From the NCBI GenBank assembly GCA_947623455.1, contig OX392543.1, positions 21,512,757 through 21,576,756 of the forward strand: a stretch of DNA of 64,000 nucleotides. Direction: 5' to 3'. The notes below the pieces were generated by a model. It did not search any database. It was not told the origin of the DNA and saw nothing but the letters and a program-made list of their open reading frames with translations. This DNA is from Mimachlamys varia. Lineage: Eukaryota > Mollusca > Bivalvia > Pectinida > Pectinidae. The first letter of the stretch is position 1. Each line of letters begins with the position of its first letter. This document shows, piece after piece, positions 32,333-42,618 of the stretch. The position numbers and the translations under genes were made by a program.

Positions 32333-32377
32333 TTCATTATATAGCCGTTTCGTCCTCCTAGGACTTTTCAGTGATGC
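32333..32377 (-). ncRNA. Hammerhead ribozyme with G8 substitution
   Basis: On the minus strand: GCATCA, CTGAAAA, GTCCTAGGAGGAC, GAAA, CGGCTATA. The catalytic G8 position is A, and stem III is altered to ACGG/CTAT. Expected to be inactive. Confidence 0.75.
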
Positions 32378-32958
32378 TATAGGGGCAAAAAGGCAGGAAT
32401 CCAAAATTTCTAAACTAATGTAGAAACAGAAGGGTCAGGTGCGTAAAACCCCTTTAATTTATGAATTAAGAAGTAAAATTAAACTAGTTATGTATAATTC
32501 CAAATCGTTTACTACGAAAATGTGTATATCATGTACCGTGCCACTACTCCAATGAGATTAACTGTGGCTATGGAGGCTCCAGCAAACATCGGGGACTAAA
32601 ACATCACCAGTAGAGTCTGCCACCCCCTATCATAAAGATGAAGTAACACACACGTATGCTGCAACTCTTAAATTTAGGAATAGATACAGTATGCCGAAAA
32701 AAATGAATTAAACTGCATCATGCATCATATGTGTTACCATTCGTTCAGTACAAAACAGCCTTTCTCTAGATATATGTTAATATTTGCTCCGTATAAAACA
32801 ACCAGTCTATAAATATCAGGTAGTATTTTCACAGAAATTTACAACATGTCTCTTGATATGTGTTAAATGATTTAACAAACTATCCCTAGAAAACAACATG
32901 TTTTTAAATATGTGTTAGCATTCTTTCAGTAACAAATAAATTGTCGCTAAATATGTGT

Positions 32959-33208
32959 ATATATAAATATATACTTTATTTATTTTACAACAATTATGAA
33001 ACAAGTTATCCAACTTATATTAATTACCCTTGTTGGCCCGGATGTTTGCGCGCGAGGAGTTCTTATTGTGGGACGAAACCGGAGTATCCGGAGAAAACCC
33101 ACGTGGTCGGGCAGGTGACCCCATACTTTTCCACGTCCAGTCGGGGAATCGAACCCCGGCCGCCTTGGTGAAAGGCAAGTGCGCTATCCAATGCACCACC
33201 CGACTACC
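32959..33208 (-). mobile_element. SINE-A, full-length, with 12-bp target duplication
   Basis: The tRNA head lies at the right (minus strand: GGGTAGTCGGGTGGTGCATT, B box GGGGTTCGATTCCCC), then ACCTGCCCGACCACGTGGGT, the central domain TCTCCGGATACTCCGGTTTC, and the tail with ATAAGTTGGATAACTTGTTT and AAATAAATAAAG. CTAAATATGTGT flanks both sides (32947-32958 and 33209-33220), a target-site duplication of 12 bp. Frames of 60-76 codons inside are not genes. Confidence 0.92.
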
Positions 33209-33310
33209 CTAAATATGTGTTTAGTATTTAGTAAAACAGTCTGTCATTAGATATGCTGTATAACGTACCTTTACTAATTAAAAACTGTAACAATAAGTTT
33301 TTAAGTACCT

Positions 33311-34403
33311 ACAAATTAATCTAACTTACAATACATCATTGTTAAGGAGAACAAGACAAACGATTCTGTCTTTATATATACGTCATTGTCATATTCAAGA
33401 AAAAATTTAAAATACGTATCTATAGGGATATACAACCTTGTAAAATAGATCACTGTAGATACAATTTGACACAGAAACTGTAAACATTAATCACCAACTC
33501 CCGGTGTTAGTGTCTACCGTAGAAAATCTCTTATCGCCTACATATACCTGCCCCTCGTGCCCTATATTGATCTAACGCGGATCGGCTTATTGACGATTAT
33601 GGACTAGTTTAGACTGAATGAAGCATTGCTTCTGAAATATGGTTTGACATTTAGGAGATGCCACAGACGTTATACGGAACAATTTATCATATCTATACAA
33701 CAGGATCAGTTATCAAAGCCTGGTTAGCTTTTTATCATTATTGAAACAAGTCTTTTACCTTTTATTCGCTCAGAATTATTTCATTTACCTACTCAAGTCA
33801 GGCGGATTTTTTAAACAACATGATTTGCTAGGGATAAATAACTGCAACTTTCCAGAATAAAAAGAATAAAACGCAATTTGCATTTTAAAAAAAATTGTCC
33901 TTATCTTGAGCCAAGCTTGTCATGCTTTGATTATATTAACACTTTATGTATCGGCTCCGTCAGAATGAAACATCTGATAAATTCGCGGTGGACAATCAAC
34001 ATTTTGGACTATAAAGCAGAACAGCTGATCAAGGTGGTAATATAAAGAGATGCACTGTACTGAAAGCACTGTAACAGAGGTGCTAATAGGAAAACATCGC
34101 TTGTCCCAGATAAGTGTTGGATGTTCCTGTTTATATATAAAGTCAATATGGTGGTCATATCATTCGAAATTTTAAATCATGACCACATGGAATTCAAAAG
34201 ACAATAGAAATTATTATTTGTACCTGACTCTCTATTTAGGTGTATATGAAGTAATTTTGACTGTTTTCATGAAAATAAAGTCAATAAAACGAGTTTCTTT
34301 GCAAATTCTACATGGAAATGAGTACAAAGGACGGTAAGTCCAAGCTTTTTAATTTTTATTTCTACAAATTAGCGGGTATTTCTTTAAAAAGAGAGTTGGG
34401 TCA
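33311..34403. other. Unassigned DNA
   Basis: No gene or named repeat recognised. Confidence 0.5.
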
Positions 34404-34555
34404 TAAATCATGTGTTTCATTGATAATGGGGAACAGTCAAATCATTGAAGACCTAGGGAACTGTAGTCCAGGGTTTCAGCATTCCTTAGGCAACAGTTCC
34501 CTATGACTTCCCTGCTACCTCGGGTCAATGATTTGCCTGTACCCATATTACCAAT
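34404..34555. repeat. FB6 foldback element
   Basis: Left arm GTGTTTCATTGATAATGGGG, AACAGTCAAATCATTGA and CCTAGGGAACTG; right arm CAGTTCCCTATGAC, GGTCAATGATTTGCCTGTAC and CCAATGAAAC. Arms are about 55-60 bp with some mismatches. Confidence 0.8.
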
Positions 34556-34714
34556 GAAACAATCGTAAACTGTTTGATCCGACCACTGATATATAAGATA
34601 TATTGTTGAATCAGATACAATGAGGTCTTACAATACCGTATCTCGACATATTGTCTTGTCTGACAAGAACGTTTTGTCTAAGAGAAAACAGAACCTGAGA
34701 TTACTAAATTAAAG

Positions 34715-35385
34715 CGTCAACAAAAACTATAACTCGAAATCAAAATCGATAAGAGACAAAATATGAACACAAAACATGGAGACCACTGGAAAAGTACACA
34801 AGGATAAGACCTGCGCCCGTATTCATAAAACCGTTCCCGTGCTCAAGCATAAATTTTAAGCTCAAGCCGATTTTCTTTCGGGTACAGATTGATAAGAAAT
34901 GTTTGTTTCTTTCATAAAAACCTTCTCGTGCTCAAGCATGGATTTTGTGCTCAAGTCGATTTCCTTTCGACTACAGATTGATAAGAAATGTTTGTTCAGT
35001 TCATGAAACCGTTCTCGTGCTCAAGCATAGGTTTTGTGCTCAAACATGGATTTTGTGCTTAAGTCGATTTTCTTTCGGCTACAGATTGATAAGAATTGTT
35101 TGTTCCATTCTTGAAACCGTTCTCGTGCACAAGCATGGATTTTGTAATCAGGTCGATTTTTTCGGCTATATATTGATAAGAAATGTTTGTTCTATTCATG
35201 ATTTGGGAAAACAATGAAGATACAGTACTTATAGCAGAAAAAATGTTTTTATTTGAGATTTTACCGTCGGATGTGTTTTAAACTAATTACATGAAAGCTG
35301 GTTTGAGCACAAAATTTATGTTTGAGCACGACAACGGTTTCATGAGTACGAGCCTAGGTGCTCCAAAAGAATAAAAAATGTCTGC
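34715..35385 (-). repeat. Rep1 copy carrying an expanded MITE-F
   Basis: Rep1 reads AGCGTCAACAAAAACTATAA to AAGGATAAGACCTG, is interrupted at about 34813 and resumes at 35355 as AGGTGCTCCAAAAGAATAAA. The site equals that of the copies at 13425 and 35790. Confidence 0.8.
34813..35354. mobile_element. MITE-F with internal amplification
   Basis: Left end GCGCCCGTATTCATAAAACC; right end reversed AGGCTCGTACTCATGAAACC. The left subterminal module (GTTCTCGTGCTCAAGCATGG to a GATTGATAAGAAATGTTTGT block) is repeated four times with spacings of about 88-108 bp. A 90-codon frame inside is not a gene. Confidence 0.8.
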
Positions 35386-35789
35386 CTTTCATAAAAGAAA
35401 ATATCTTATATAATATATGAAGGTTTTCGTTTAGTCATTCAATCCATAATTCCACACAAGAATACTTCGAAGGTTTAAACAAGTGGTAAGGGCCACTAAG
35501 GATAAAGGAATTGTACAAATCAAAAACGCAATTTGCATCTCTATAATTAAGAATGAGATAAACTCGAGCCAAATAATGAATTTGTGAAAAAGAAACTAAC
35601 CGTGCTTTGTAATTTATTGCTACAAATGTACAATCAGAAGAAAATTATTAATCGTATCATTCATGCACAACAGTTTTAATAACACAGACTTCAGACTTCA
35701 AAGTGGTGATTAATTCCTAAACAGCACAGACGAAATTGCCAAAAAAGGTTGGTTAAAATTGCAATCAACTTGATCAAGGTTGCATAAAT
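35386..35789. other. Unassigned DNA
   Basis: No gene or named repeat recognised. Confidence 0.5.
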
Positions 35790-36250
35790 TCAGAGAATAT
35801 CGAATGGTTAACAAAGCCATAATTCGAACTAAATATCGATTGGATTGTACATGAAGCAAAATACGAACAAAATACTTACATGATGCCTTTGAACAAAAAG
35901 GATAATAAGATGAATTCTGTGCTCAAGCCAGCTTTCTTGAAACTCGCCTGAATCATGTCGAAGAGTCAAAAAGTCATTGAAAATGTTTAAAACAGCTTTT
36001 GACTTCATGCCTTTTCAACTTTTTTTACCAAAACTAACAAAATTAGATTGTTTAAATACTTTATAGCCATTACAAGATATAAAGCTTGAGAACAGAATCC
36101 ATCCTTGAGCATGATAACGGTTTCATGAATACGAACCCAGGTGTTCCGGAAGAGTAAGCATCTCCCGCTTCATCGACGACACCCGCCGTGTAAACAAACA
36201 AATGGCTTGTCCTCGAAGTGATAACTTAGTGATCAATGACAACATGTACG
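35790..36250 (-). repeat. Rep1 copy carrying MITE-F, third example
   Basis: Rep1 reads AACAAAGCCATAATTCGAAC to AAAAGGATAATAAGATG, then MITE-F (about 35911-36139, left tip deleted; right end GGTTTCATGAATACGAACCC), then Rep1 resumes AGGTGTTCCGGAAGAGTAAG and CTTCATCGACGACACCCGCC. Confidence 0.8.
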
Positions 36251-36558
36251 CATACATTTGTACTTATTATTATATATATTGTACAGTGTATATATATATC
36301 GGACTAGTAGATGTGGTCTGGCTTTCCTCAGTTCTCATTGGCTAAACTATGATCACATGCAGGTCTATATTTTGTGATATCGACCTGATATTTTCTATTT
36401 TTAGAAACCCCAAGTCAATGTTGTATTGATGACGTCATAATTATTGTGACGTTATATTACCCATGCATGAAACTGTAAATTTCATTCTTTATCAAGACAC
36501 ATATAATTCAATTTAAGTCTTTTGCAAACACGTTTCACATCTAATATACTAATTTCAG

Positions 36559-36690
36559 GACCTTTGATTCGGTCAATATGGTGTTATACCAACCTGGTCG
36601 AATCTAAAATATTGACCTCGGGCTAACGCCTTCGGCCAATATTTGATTCTAACAGGTCTGAATACCACCATATTGACCTCAGCAAAGGTT
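36559..36690. repeat. FB4 foldback element
   Basis: Left arm CCTTTGATTCGGTCAATATG then GTGTTATACCAACCTGGTCG and AATATTGACC; right arm GGCCAATATTTGATTCTAAC, AGGTCTGAATACCACCATAT and TGACCTCAGCAAAGG. A half copy is at 59345-59400. Confidence 0.8.
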
Positions 36691-36694
36691 CATG

Positions 36695-36735
36695 ATTGTA
36701 GGTTATGTTGACGCTTTGGTATTCTCTTTTTATGT
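36695..36735 (+). repeat. Rep1 terminal fragment
   Basis: GGTTATGTTGACGCTTTGGT followed by ATTCTCTT is the end of Rep1, directly after FB4. Confidence 0.6.
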
Positions 36736-37113
36736 GCATATTCAAAGACGTCAATCTTACTATCATACAAGAATACAGACTATCTTTAAATTGGACCAAG
36801 ATAGCGATCAATTTACTTACTCTTAATCTCCATCAACCTGTGGCTCCCGAATCCCTGTGTTGTAAAAGTATTTGCCTGCAGCCAACATTTATCATAAACC
36901 ATACAGATTTACTGAGATAAAAACGACAAGCATAATAGAATCATTTAACCACTGAAAAATCGTCATAAATATGTTTTCGGGAAAACAAGACTTGTCTTAT
37001 TTTTTATAAAATAGATAAAATGTATCAAGAAAGTCTCAAAGAGCATTTTTTGTCTGAACTTTAAAGCGTCGATTATAGAAGCCTCCTGGGCAACCAACAA
37101 TTTTCATGACACC
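36736..37113. other. Unassigned DNA
   Basis: No gene or named repeat recognised. Confidence 0.5.
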
Positions 37114-37130
37114 ATTCTCAGAATGAATCA

Positions 37131-37389
37131 GTAATCCATAGGGTAGTCGGGTGGTGCAGTGGATAGCGCACTTGCCTTTCACTAAGGCGGCCGGGGTTCG
37201 ATTCCCCGACCGGACGTGAAAAGGTTTTGGGTCACCTGCCCGACCACGTGGGTTTTCTCCGGGTACTCCGGTTTCCTCCCACAATAAGACCCCTCGCGCG
37301 CTAACATCCGGGCCAACAAGAGTGATTTATATAAGTTGGATAACTTGTTTCATAATTGTTGTAAAATAAATAAAATTTATATATTATAT
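37131..37389 (+). mobile_element. SINE-A, full-length, with 17-bp target duplication
   Basis: Head GGGTAGTCGGGTGGTGCAGT, A box TGGTGCAGTGG, B box GGGGTTCGATTCCCC, then GGTCACCTGCCCGACCACGT, the central domain TCTCCGGGTACTCCGGTTTC and tail AAGTTGGATAACTTGTTTCA with AAATAAATAAAATTTATATA. ATTCTCAGAATGAATCA occurs at 37114-37130 and again at 37390-37406. The near-intact sequence and exact duplication indicate a young insertion. The 82-codon frame on the opposite strand is not a gene. Confidence 0.93.
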
Positions 37390-37499
37390 ATTCTCAGAAT
37401 GAATCACAAGTTTTCCATCCTCGCGCGAAAGAGCCCCAAAGCCGAGTAGCGCTTTAAAAGTCTACAGTTGATCTTTTAATCATTTTTTTATGATTAAAG

Positions 37500-37575
37500 A
37501 GAGTTGGTTTGAGCAAAAAAACAAAAAACAAAAAAAATCATGCTTTGACATGAAAACTAGTTTGTGAATACGGAC
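37500..37575. repeat. MITE-F right-end fragment
   Basis: GAGAGTTGGTTTGAGCAAAA, then CATGCTTTGACATGAAAAC and GTTTGTGAATACGGACCC. Confidence 0.6.
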
Positions 37576-37876
37576 CCTTGTCACTATCTGTCTGAACGAA
37601 AGTTCAATAAATAAATCTTTATTTCAGCTATCTGCATGAGTGTGTTATCATTGGTCGCAACATGCGCATACGCCGCATAATAATTCACAGTCCACAGAGA
37701 TGATTTGCATTTTAATAAAAGATTTGCAAATTACTATGAATGATGAATGAAGAGAGAGACATTTTGATAATCACCTTGTCGTTTCAGGATAAGAAGTTTT
37801 TGAATATTGTGAATCAGTGGAATACACTAACCGAAATATCTAACCATCTGAAATTTTGTCAAATAAAAAGTGTATC
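37576..37876. other. Unassigned DNA
   Basis: No gene or named repeat recognised. Confidence 0.5.
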
Positions 37877-37965
37877 AGAGAAAACTGCGGCGTCAACGAT
37901 TAATTGAACTAGGGGCAAAATATGAACAAAGGGAAAATTTACAAGATTCTTGAACAAGTTCAAAG
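37877..37965 (-). repeat. Rep1 terminal fragment
   Basis: GCGTCAACGATTAATTGAAC and AGGGGCAAAATATGAACAAA correspond to the Rep1 end with an internal deletion. Confidence 0.65.
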
Positions 37966-38477
37966 GAGTTCTCAGTGAAGCGAACCAAACCAGGGTCGAA
38001 GGGGTACCCGTTGTTCCGTCATATATCAAAACAGTTCAGAATGATGTAGACATATTTCGGTCAAGTCGACTGCAATCCGACAAGTAAAATCTGCCACGAA
38101 TGTATGTATTGATTGGACCCCAGATAGCTGTAAAAGCTCTGTTGAAATCTTCAACAGTTATGTTTTGCCATAAAATTGATTTACAGATCATGGTTGACGG
38201 TTAAGAACCATAGTCAGGCTGTACATATACTATTCCTGTCCCTTCCCTTGTCAAAGCGCTTTTACACAAGCAACTATTTATCAAGCAGTTCTGCTATTAT
38301 ATGTTACATACTGGCCGATCCTATGACTTGCAAAATCATGGTAGTTCGATGGGGTTTTTTGTGAGTATGACGGGCTTTTGTCATACATGTAATATATAAA
38401 TCGTCCCAACATTACATCATATGTAGTATTTATCACATATACGGTCTCTGTGCTCATATTAGTCTGACTTTTTTTTT
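37966..38477. other. Unassigned DNA
   Basis: No gene or named repeat recognised. Confidence 0.5.
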
Positions 38478-38745
38478 TAGCAAAAGTCACTAAAGACCAC
38501 TTTTCTCCTTTAGCAAATAAGAATTTCCTTTCGCATCTTTTACTCATAAGCAGAGTCAAAAATCATATAATATTAATATGTGTTCTGATGTATTTAACAT
38601 ACCATTAATTGAATTGGATCAATTCTTAGTATACATAGGGAGTCAGTGTTTATGAAAATAGTTTATTCAACACATGCAAATTCCATTAGCAAAAGTAGCT
38701 AAAGGCATATATTTTCTTTTAGCAAATAAGCATTTCATTTCGTTA
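38478..38745. repeat. Two diverged direct repeats of ~58 bp
   Basis: TTAGCAAAAGTCACTAAAGA with TTTAGCAAATAAGAATTTCC (38478-38536) and TTAGCAAAAGTAGCTAAAGG with TTTAGCAAATAAGCATTTCA (38687-38743) are about 80% alike, separated by about 150 bp. Confidence 0.65.
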
Positions 38746-39284
38746 ATAACGAAAATGCTAATGGCTAGAGTGAGCGCAACCTGTCAAAAAGTAGGACTTG
38801 TATTCTAATAACCTTTTATCATCTCTCTTCCCAATTACATACATAAAACATATAGGCAAAGATTACAATCTCTTAATGTGCACAAAACTCATTTCCAAGT
38901 GTCAAAACATCATGACAAGTTTACACCGTTCGCTGTCAATGCCCTCTCGCTCCTTCAGTCCCTTGGTGATCGGTAATAGATGAATACGACTGAATCTGAC
39001 AGGTTATCAATGCTACGTAATCCCTTTAATAGACGAATTGATCACGTGTGTGTATGTTGTAAACGAAATGTTAAATGCATTTATGACGGTATCCAAACTA
39101 TTTAAAGGAAGAAAGCAACTTTAGTCAAAAGCCAATCTAATTCACATAAAAAGTTCAATTGTACTTAAATTCAAGTTACTGTACTTTAAAAAGTGCAGGT
39201 CACATTGCTTCAATTTCAATTTCTGAGATTTTGATAATTCGGTTTAAGAAAGTAAAAAAAAATAATAATTAGGTTTGGTATATA

Positions 39285-39521
39285 ATATAAAATTTATTTA
39301 TTTTACAACAATTATGAGACAAGTTATACAACTTATATTAATCACTCTTGTTGGCCCGGATGTTAGCGCGGGAGGGGGTCTTATTGTGGGAGAAAGCCGG
39401 AGTACCGGGAGAAAACCATCGTGGTCGGGAAGGTGACCCCATACCTTTTCACGTCCAGTCGGGTAATCGAGCCCCGGCCGTCTTGGTGAAAGGCAAGTGC
39501 GCTATCCACTGCACCGCCCGG
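39285..39521 (-). mobile_element. SINE-A, nearly full-length
   Basis: On the minus strand: GGCGGTGCAGTGGATAGCGC, CTTGCCTTTCACCAAGACGG, B box GGCTCGATTACC (diverged), central domain TCTCCCGGTACTCCGGCTTT, tail to AAATAAATAAATTTT. No target duplication is visible. A SINE-B tail fragment abuts its head. Confidence 0.85.
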
Positions 39522-39592
39522 TTTTGTTTTGTTTTGTTTCTGTTTCACGTCCGTTTTACAGATATGGTTATTTAAGGAAGTGCCACGTTTTA
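39522..39592 (-). repeat. SINE-B 3' tail fragment
   Basis: GTTTTGTTTTGTTTCTGTTT, CACGTCCGTTTTACAGATAT and TTAAGGAAGTGCCACGTTTT match the tail of SINE-B copies such as 40915-41090 in reverse. Confidence 0.65.
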
Positions 39593-40304
39593 ATGATTGA
39601 GGAACATTATAAAGTTCTATTTAATTTTACTTAAATCACGCGGTTTTGCGGATATTTAAGCTTAGTTGGTAATCATTTCGAAAAAAACAAGAGGTTACCT
39701 AAGAGGGGTAAGATAGGGAAATCCGAAGCCAAAAACCATGCAAATGAAAATACGTTTGGACTGGCTACCATTTTGAAAATATCTGTTCACTTTAGTTCTT
39801 TTGACGATACCAGCGTTTATATTTGAAACATAAACACTGTTATAACATATACGACAAATATTTCGAATACCTCAGGTGGATTCGAGATTATATACACGTT
39901 TGAGCGATTTATTGTTTTTTTTTTATGACGGATTATTTTCTTACACGGACACTTTTGTTAGGATACTACTTCCGGAAATGACGTCATGTAATCGTGAACA
40001 GACGTTCTTTTTTGAGAAAATCCGTTCTCAAGTCGTTCTCAACTTCTTCTCACACTGTCAGATCATATTAATATTGAGTTTATTATGATACCAGTAGGTG
40101 GTATAAAGCAGTATATAGATGATAAAGATATTACTTACATCCTTTCTATATCTGGACTTATGGAATATATCACCCCTGTATGATGTAGATAGAAAAATCT
40201 TAACCCGGAGGTAACATTTATTGATTTTATCACGACGCTTTACCGAGTGCTAAATATCATAAATCTTAGCACATGAGTTGATATTTTTCTGTCTACATTA
40301 GTTT
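39593..40304. other. Unassigned DNA
   Basis: No gene or named repeat recognised. Confidence 0.5.
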
Positions 40305-40545
40305 AAACCATATTTATTCATGCGTGATATATATATATATATACACAAATTACAAAATGTACTTCTATTCTATGATTAGGAAACAAGTACTATTATACTT
40401 ATACATGGTCCTTCTCATCTTACATAACAAATTAACAAGCTTAATTAAAACTACACATATAACTTTGCAGTGATGGTTTCAATGTGTACACAAGTAACTG
40501 TTTTGAAAGAAGGATAGAACATGCTATAAGAAAGAGAGAGACACT
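40305..40545. repeat. Dispersed repeat, uninterrupted counterpart of 15335-15735
   Basis: GTTTAAACCATATTTATTCA, ATGATTAGGAAACAAGTACT, TAACTTTGCAGTGATGGTTT and GATAGAACATGCTATAAG are collinear with the two flanks of the SINE at 15440. A (TA)n run lies at about 40329-40342. Confidence 0.75.
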
Positions 40546-40880
40546 GTCTACATTATACATTGATGATTGATTATTTTTCTACTTCACTTTCCTAACGTAA
40601 ACTAATCGACAATGTGAACTCAGTGCATTGCGCCATCTTCAACGATATATGTAATTTTTGATGCAATTTGTGATGTTACTCTGGTAACACTGCAGAAAGT
40701 GATGACGTGATTGTGTAATATTGACGTAATTTTACAATTAGCGAGTACGAGTCGTTGTCCCTACCCCCGTAAAAGACAGGTGTATTTTCCTCTAGCAAAG
40801 ATGTGAATGAACCTGTGTAATATGGACGATTGCTGAACATAACAAAAAAACGAGAGAAAAAATATTCATGTTGTTGCGTT
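40546..40880. other. Unassigned DNA
   Basis: No gene or named repeat recognised. Confidence 0.5.
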
Positions 40881-40881
40881 G

Positions 40882-41085
40882 GTACGGCCACAAAAGCGAT
40901 ATGACGTCATCCTTACGAGTTCGAATCCCATATGGGGCAGTTGCCAGGTACTGACCGCAGGTCGGTGGTTTTTCTCCGGGTACTCCGGCTTTCCTCCACC
41001 TCCAAAACCTGGCACATCCTTAAATGACTTTGGCTGTTAATAGGACGTAAAACAAAATAAACCAAACCAAACCAAACATGAGACA
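40882..41085 (+). mobile_element. SINE-B, plus-strand copy with truncated head
   Basis: B box GAGTTCGAATCCC, then GGGGCAGTTGCCAGGTACTG, ACCGCAGGTCGGTGG, the central domain TCTCCGGGTACTCCGGCTTT with CCTCCACC, TTAAATGACTTTGGCTGTTA, ATAGGACGTAAAAC and a tail of AAACC repeats. A degraded GTACGGCCACAAAAGCGATA lies where the A box should be. Confidence 0.85.
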
Positions 41086-41090
41086 CCAAC

Positions 41091-41955
41091 AATGACGTCA
41101 CTTATCCCAGGAAAGTATGTTTGTGGCCAGAAACCTGCGTAAGTGTAGTTTAAAATTGGATGTGTATTTTTCTATAAGCGTGACGGGTAGTTTCCATTGA
41201 CGAGCATCATATACTCTAAAATGCTACTTTAAAACATGTTTCCATACATCAAACATTCTAAATTGCTGTATTGCATGTATTTTTTTCACATTTCTGGCAT
41301 TCAAAAATACAGACATTTCTTATCATTAACTGCGAATAGAAATTCAAATCTTTTAAAACCGGATATACATCCAATGTTAATTGTCTATTGTCATGCAATA
41401 CCATAAACTGCATATTTAACACTTTAAAAATGGTGTGGTTTGCGGGAATAGTTTTACCTTCACAGTTTTTGTTTTGTTTTTTTAAATAATGCTTTTAAAA
41501 TGACTTCAGTCACGTTCGTTACGTACAGACTATACAAGTATATCATTTTAACAAAAGATAATTATGAATAGTTATTGGTTCTTAACATTTTGAAAATAAC
41601 ATTACGCACATTGTTTGAATGAAAGTGTGAACTATTTCCAAGTCATCCATCATTATTACGTAGATTTGTATATTCGCTTCAATGTTCTTTTAAAAAGAAA
41701 TGCAAAAGTTTAAGGATAATTACATCATATATCATAATTATCTTTTCAGGTATTGCTGCGGAATAAGACATTTTTTTTTAAACACTGTTTATAAAGTGAG
41801 CGGTGAGTACATTTGTATGACAGATATGTACTTGTATGTATAAGTATATGTTCAATGGAAGTGTGAACGTTGAAATTATCTCTAGGTTCAAACGACCATT
41901 AAAAAAGACATTTTGTTTTTCATTCGATATATGTATTTGTAGTTTTGAAAGTAAA
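41091..41955. other. Unassigned DNA
   Basis: No gene or named repeat recognised. Confidence 0.5.
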
Positions 41956-41960
41956 TAAAG

Positions 41961-42250
41961 GATATCTAACAATGTCTTCAGTAATACCAAATATATTTCA
42001 AGAGTGGGGCTAATATTTTGATATTTTTCCCGAGTGCGCAGCACGAATATTTTTATAGCAAAATCTACTCAGACAGCTTCTTATTTTCCTCATTGTATTA
42101 TGAAAGAAGTCTTTGATTTGTCAGCTGAAAAAAATGGAGTTTTTCCCCCCTATGTATTACACTTAATGGAAAATATCATTATCATCAGTGAAAAATAACA
42201 CTTATATAAAATTCATACTTTTCAAATATGTACATGTAACTGGTAAAAAT
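41961..42250. repeat. FB2 half copy followed by Rep2 (reversed)
   Basis: GATATCTAACAATGTCTTCA, GTAATACCAAATATATTTCA and GGGCTAATATTTTGATATTT match one arm of FB2 (30408-30530). CAGCTTCTTATTTTCC and CATCAGTGAAAAATAACACT to TGGTAAAAATG match Rep2 in reverse. At 30186-30530 the same two repeats also lie next to each other. Confidence 0.65.
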
Positions 42251-42420
42251 GTGTGACAGAGGTCATTATTTATCTAAATGCCTCCGCACGGGCTATGAAA
42301 TGAATTGTCTTATCTGTAATATGTAGCACTGGATTTTAATATATTCTTGATTACATAGACTCACCTTGACTCCTAAACTGTTATAACCCGTATCGGAAAG
42401 GCCGAGGATCTCCAGATATA

Positions 42421-42433
42421 GGGGGGGGGGGGG
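42421..42433. repeat. G13 homopolymer
   Basis: Thirteen consecutive G residues. Confidence 0.95.
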
Positions 42434-42618
42434 CATGTTTACAATATTAGTCTCCAAATGTACATGTCGTAAAGAAGACTTACACTTCGGTTATGTGGAC
42501 ACATATGTAGTTTTCAAAACAGGAAATATCTTCTTTTCTTACTGTCTTTAGGCCTCCTAGCTGTACAGAAGGTTTCTTGAACGTCTTTTGATAATTCTTC
42601 GGAAACCACCATCAATGA

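Larger units (their letters stand above)
31878..32720 (-). repeat. HHR-380 head-to-tail array (about 2.2 units)
   Basis: The ribozyme landmark GTTTCGTCCTCCTAGGACT occurs at about 31967 and 32347, a 380-bp period. On the minus strand the array begins TGATGCAGTTTAATTCATTT at 32720, exactly the first base after the predicted cleavage site, passes two ribozymes, and ends about 80 nt after the second with a CAGCATATGTGTGTATTACG-TGATC end. The units share CTATGGAGGCTCCAGCAAAC and AGAGTCTGCCACCCCCTATC (plus-strand reading). Confidence 0.9.
31780..33310. repeat. Old degenerate repeat block interrupted by an HHR-380 array and a SINE
   Basis: Diverged units with AAACAGTCTGTCTCTAGATA-, ATGTGTTA- and TTTGCTCAGT-like phrases occur at 31786-31875, 32725-32958 and 33209-33260. 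The HHR-380 array and a SINE-A copy lie inside. Confidence 0.5.

Noticed and set aside
33030..33212. 60-76-codon frames containing NRTPAALVKGKCAI
   Set aside because: The peptide is the translation of the SINE-A head and recurs in each SINE-A copy (37036, 39348); it is not a protein.
37131..37215. Functional tRNA gene
   Set aside because: A and B boxes are present, but the acceptor stem does not pair and a SINE body with tail and target duplication follows.
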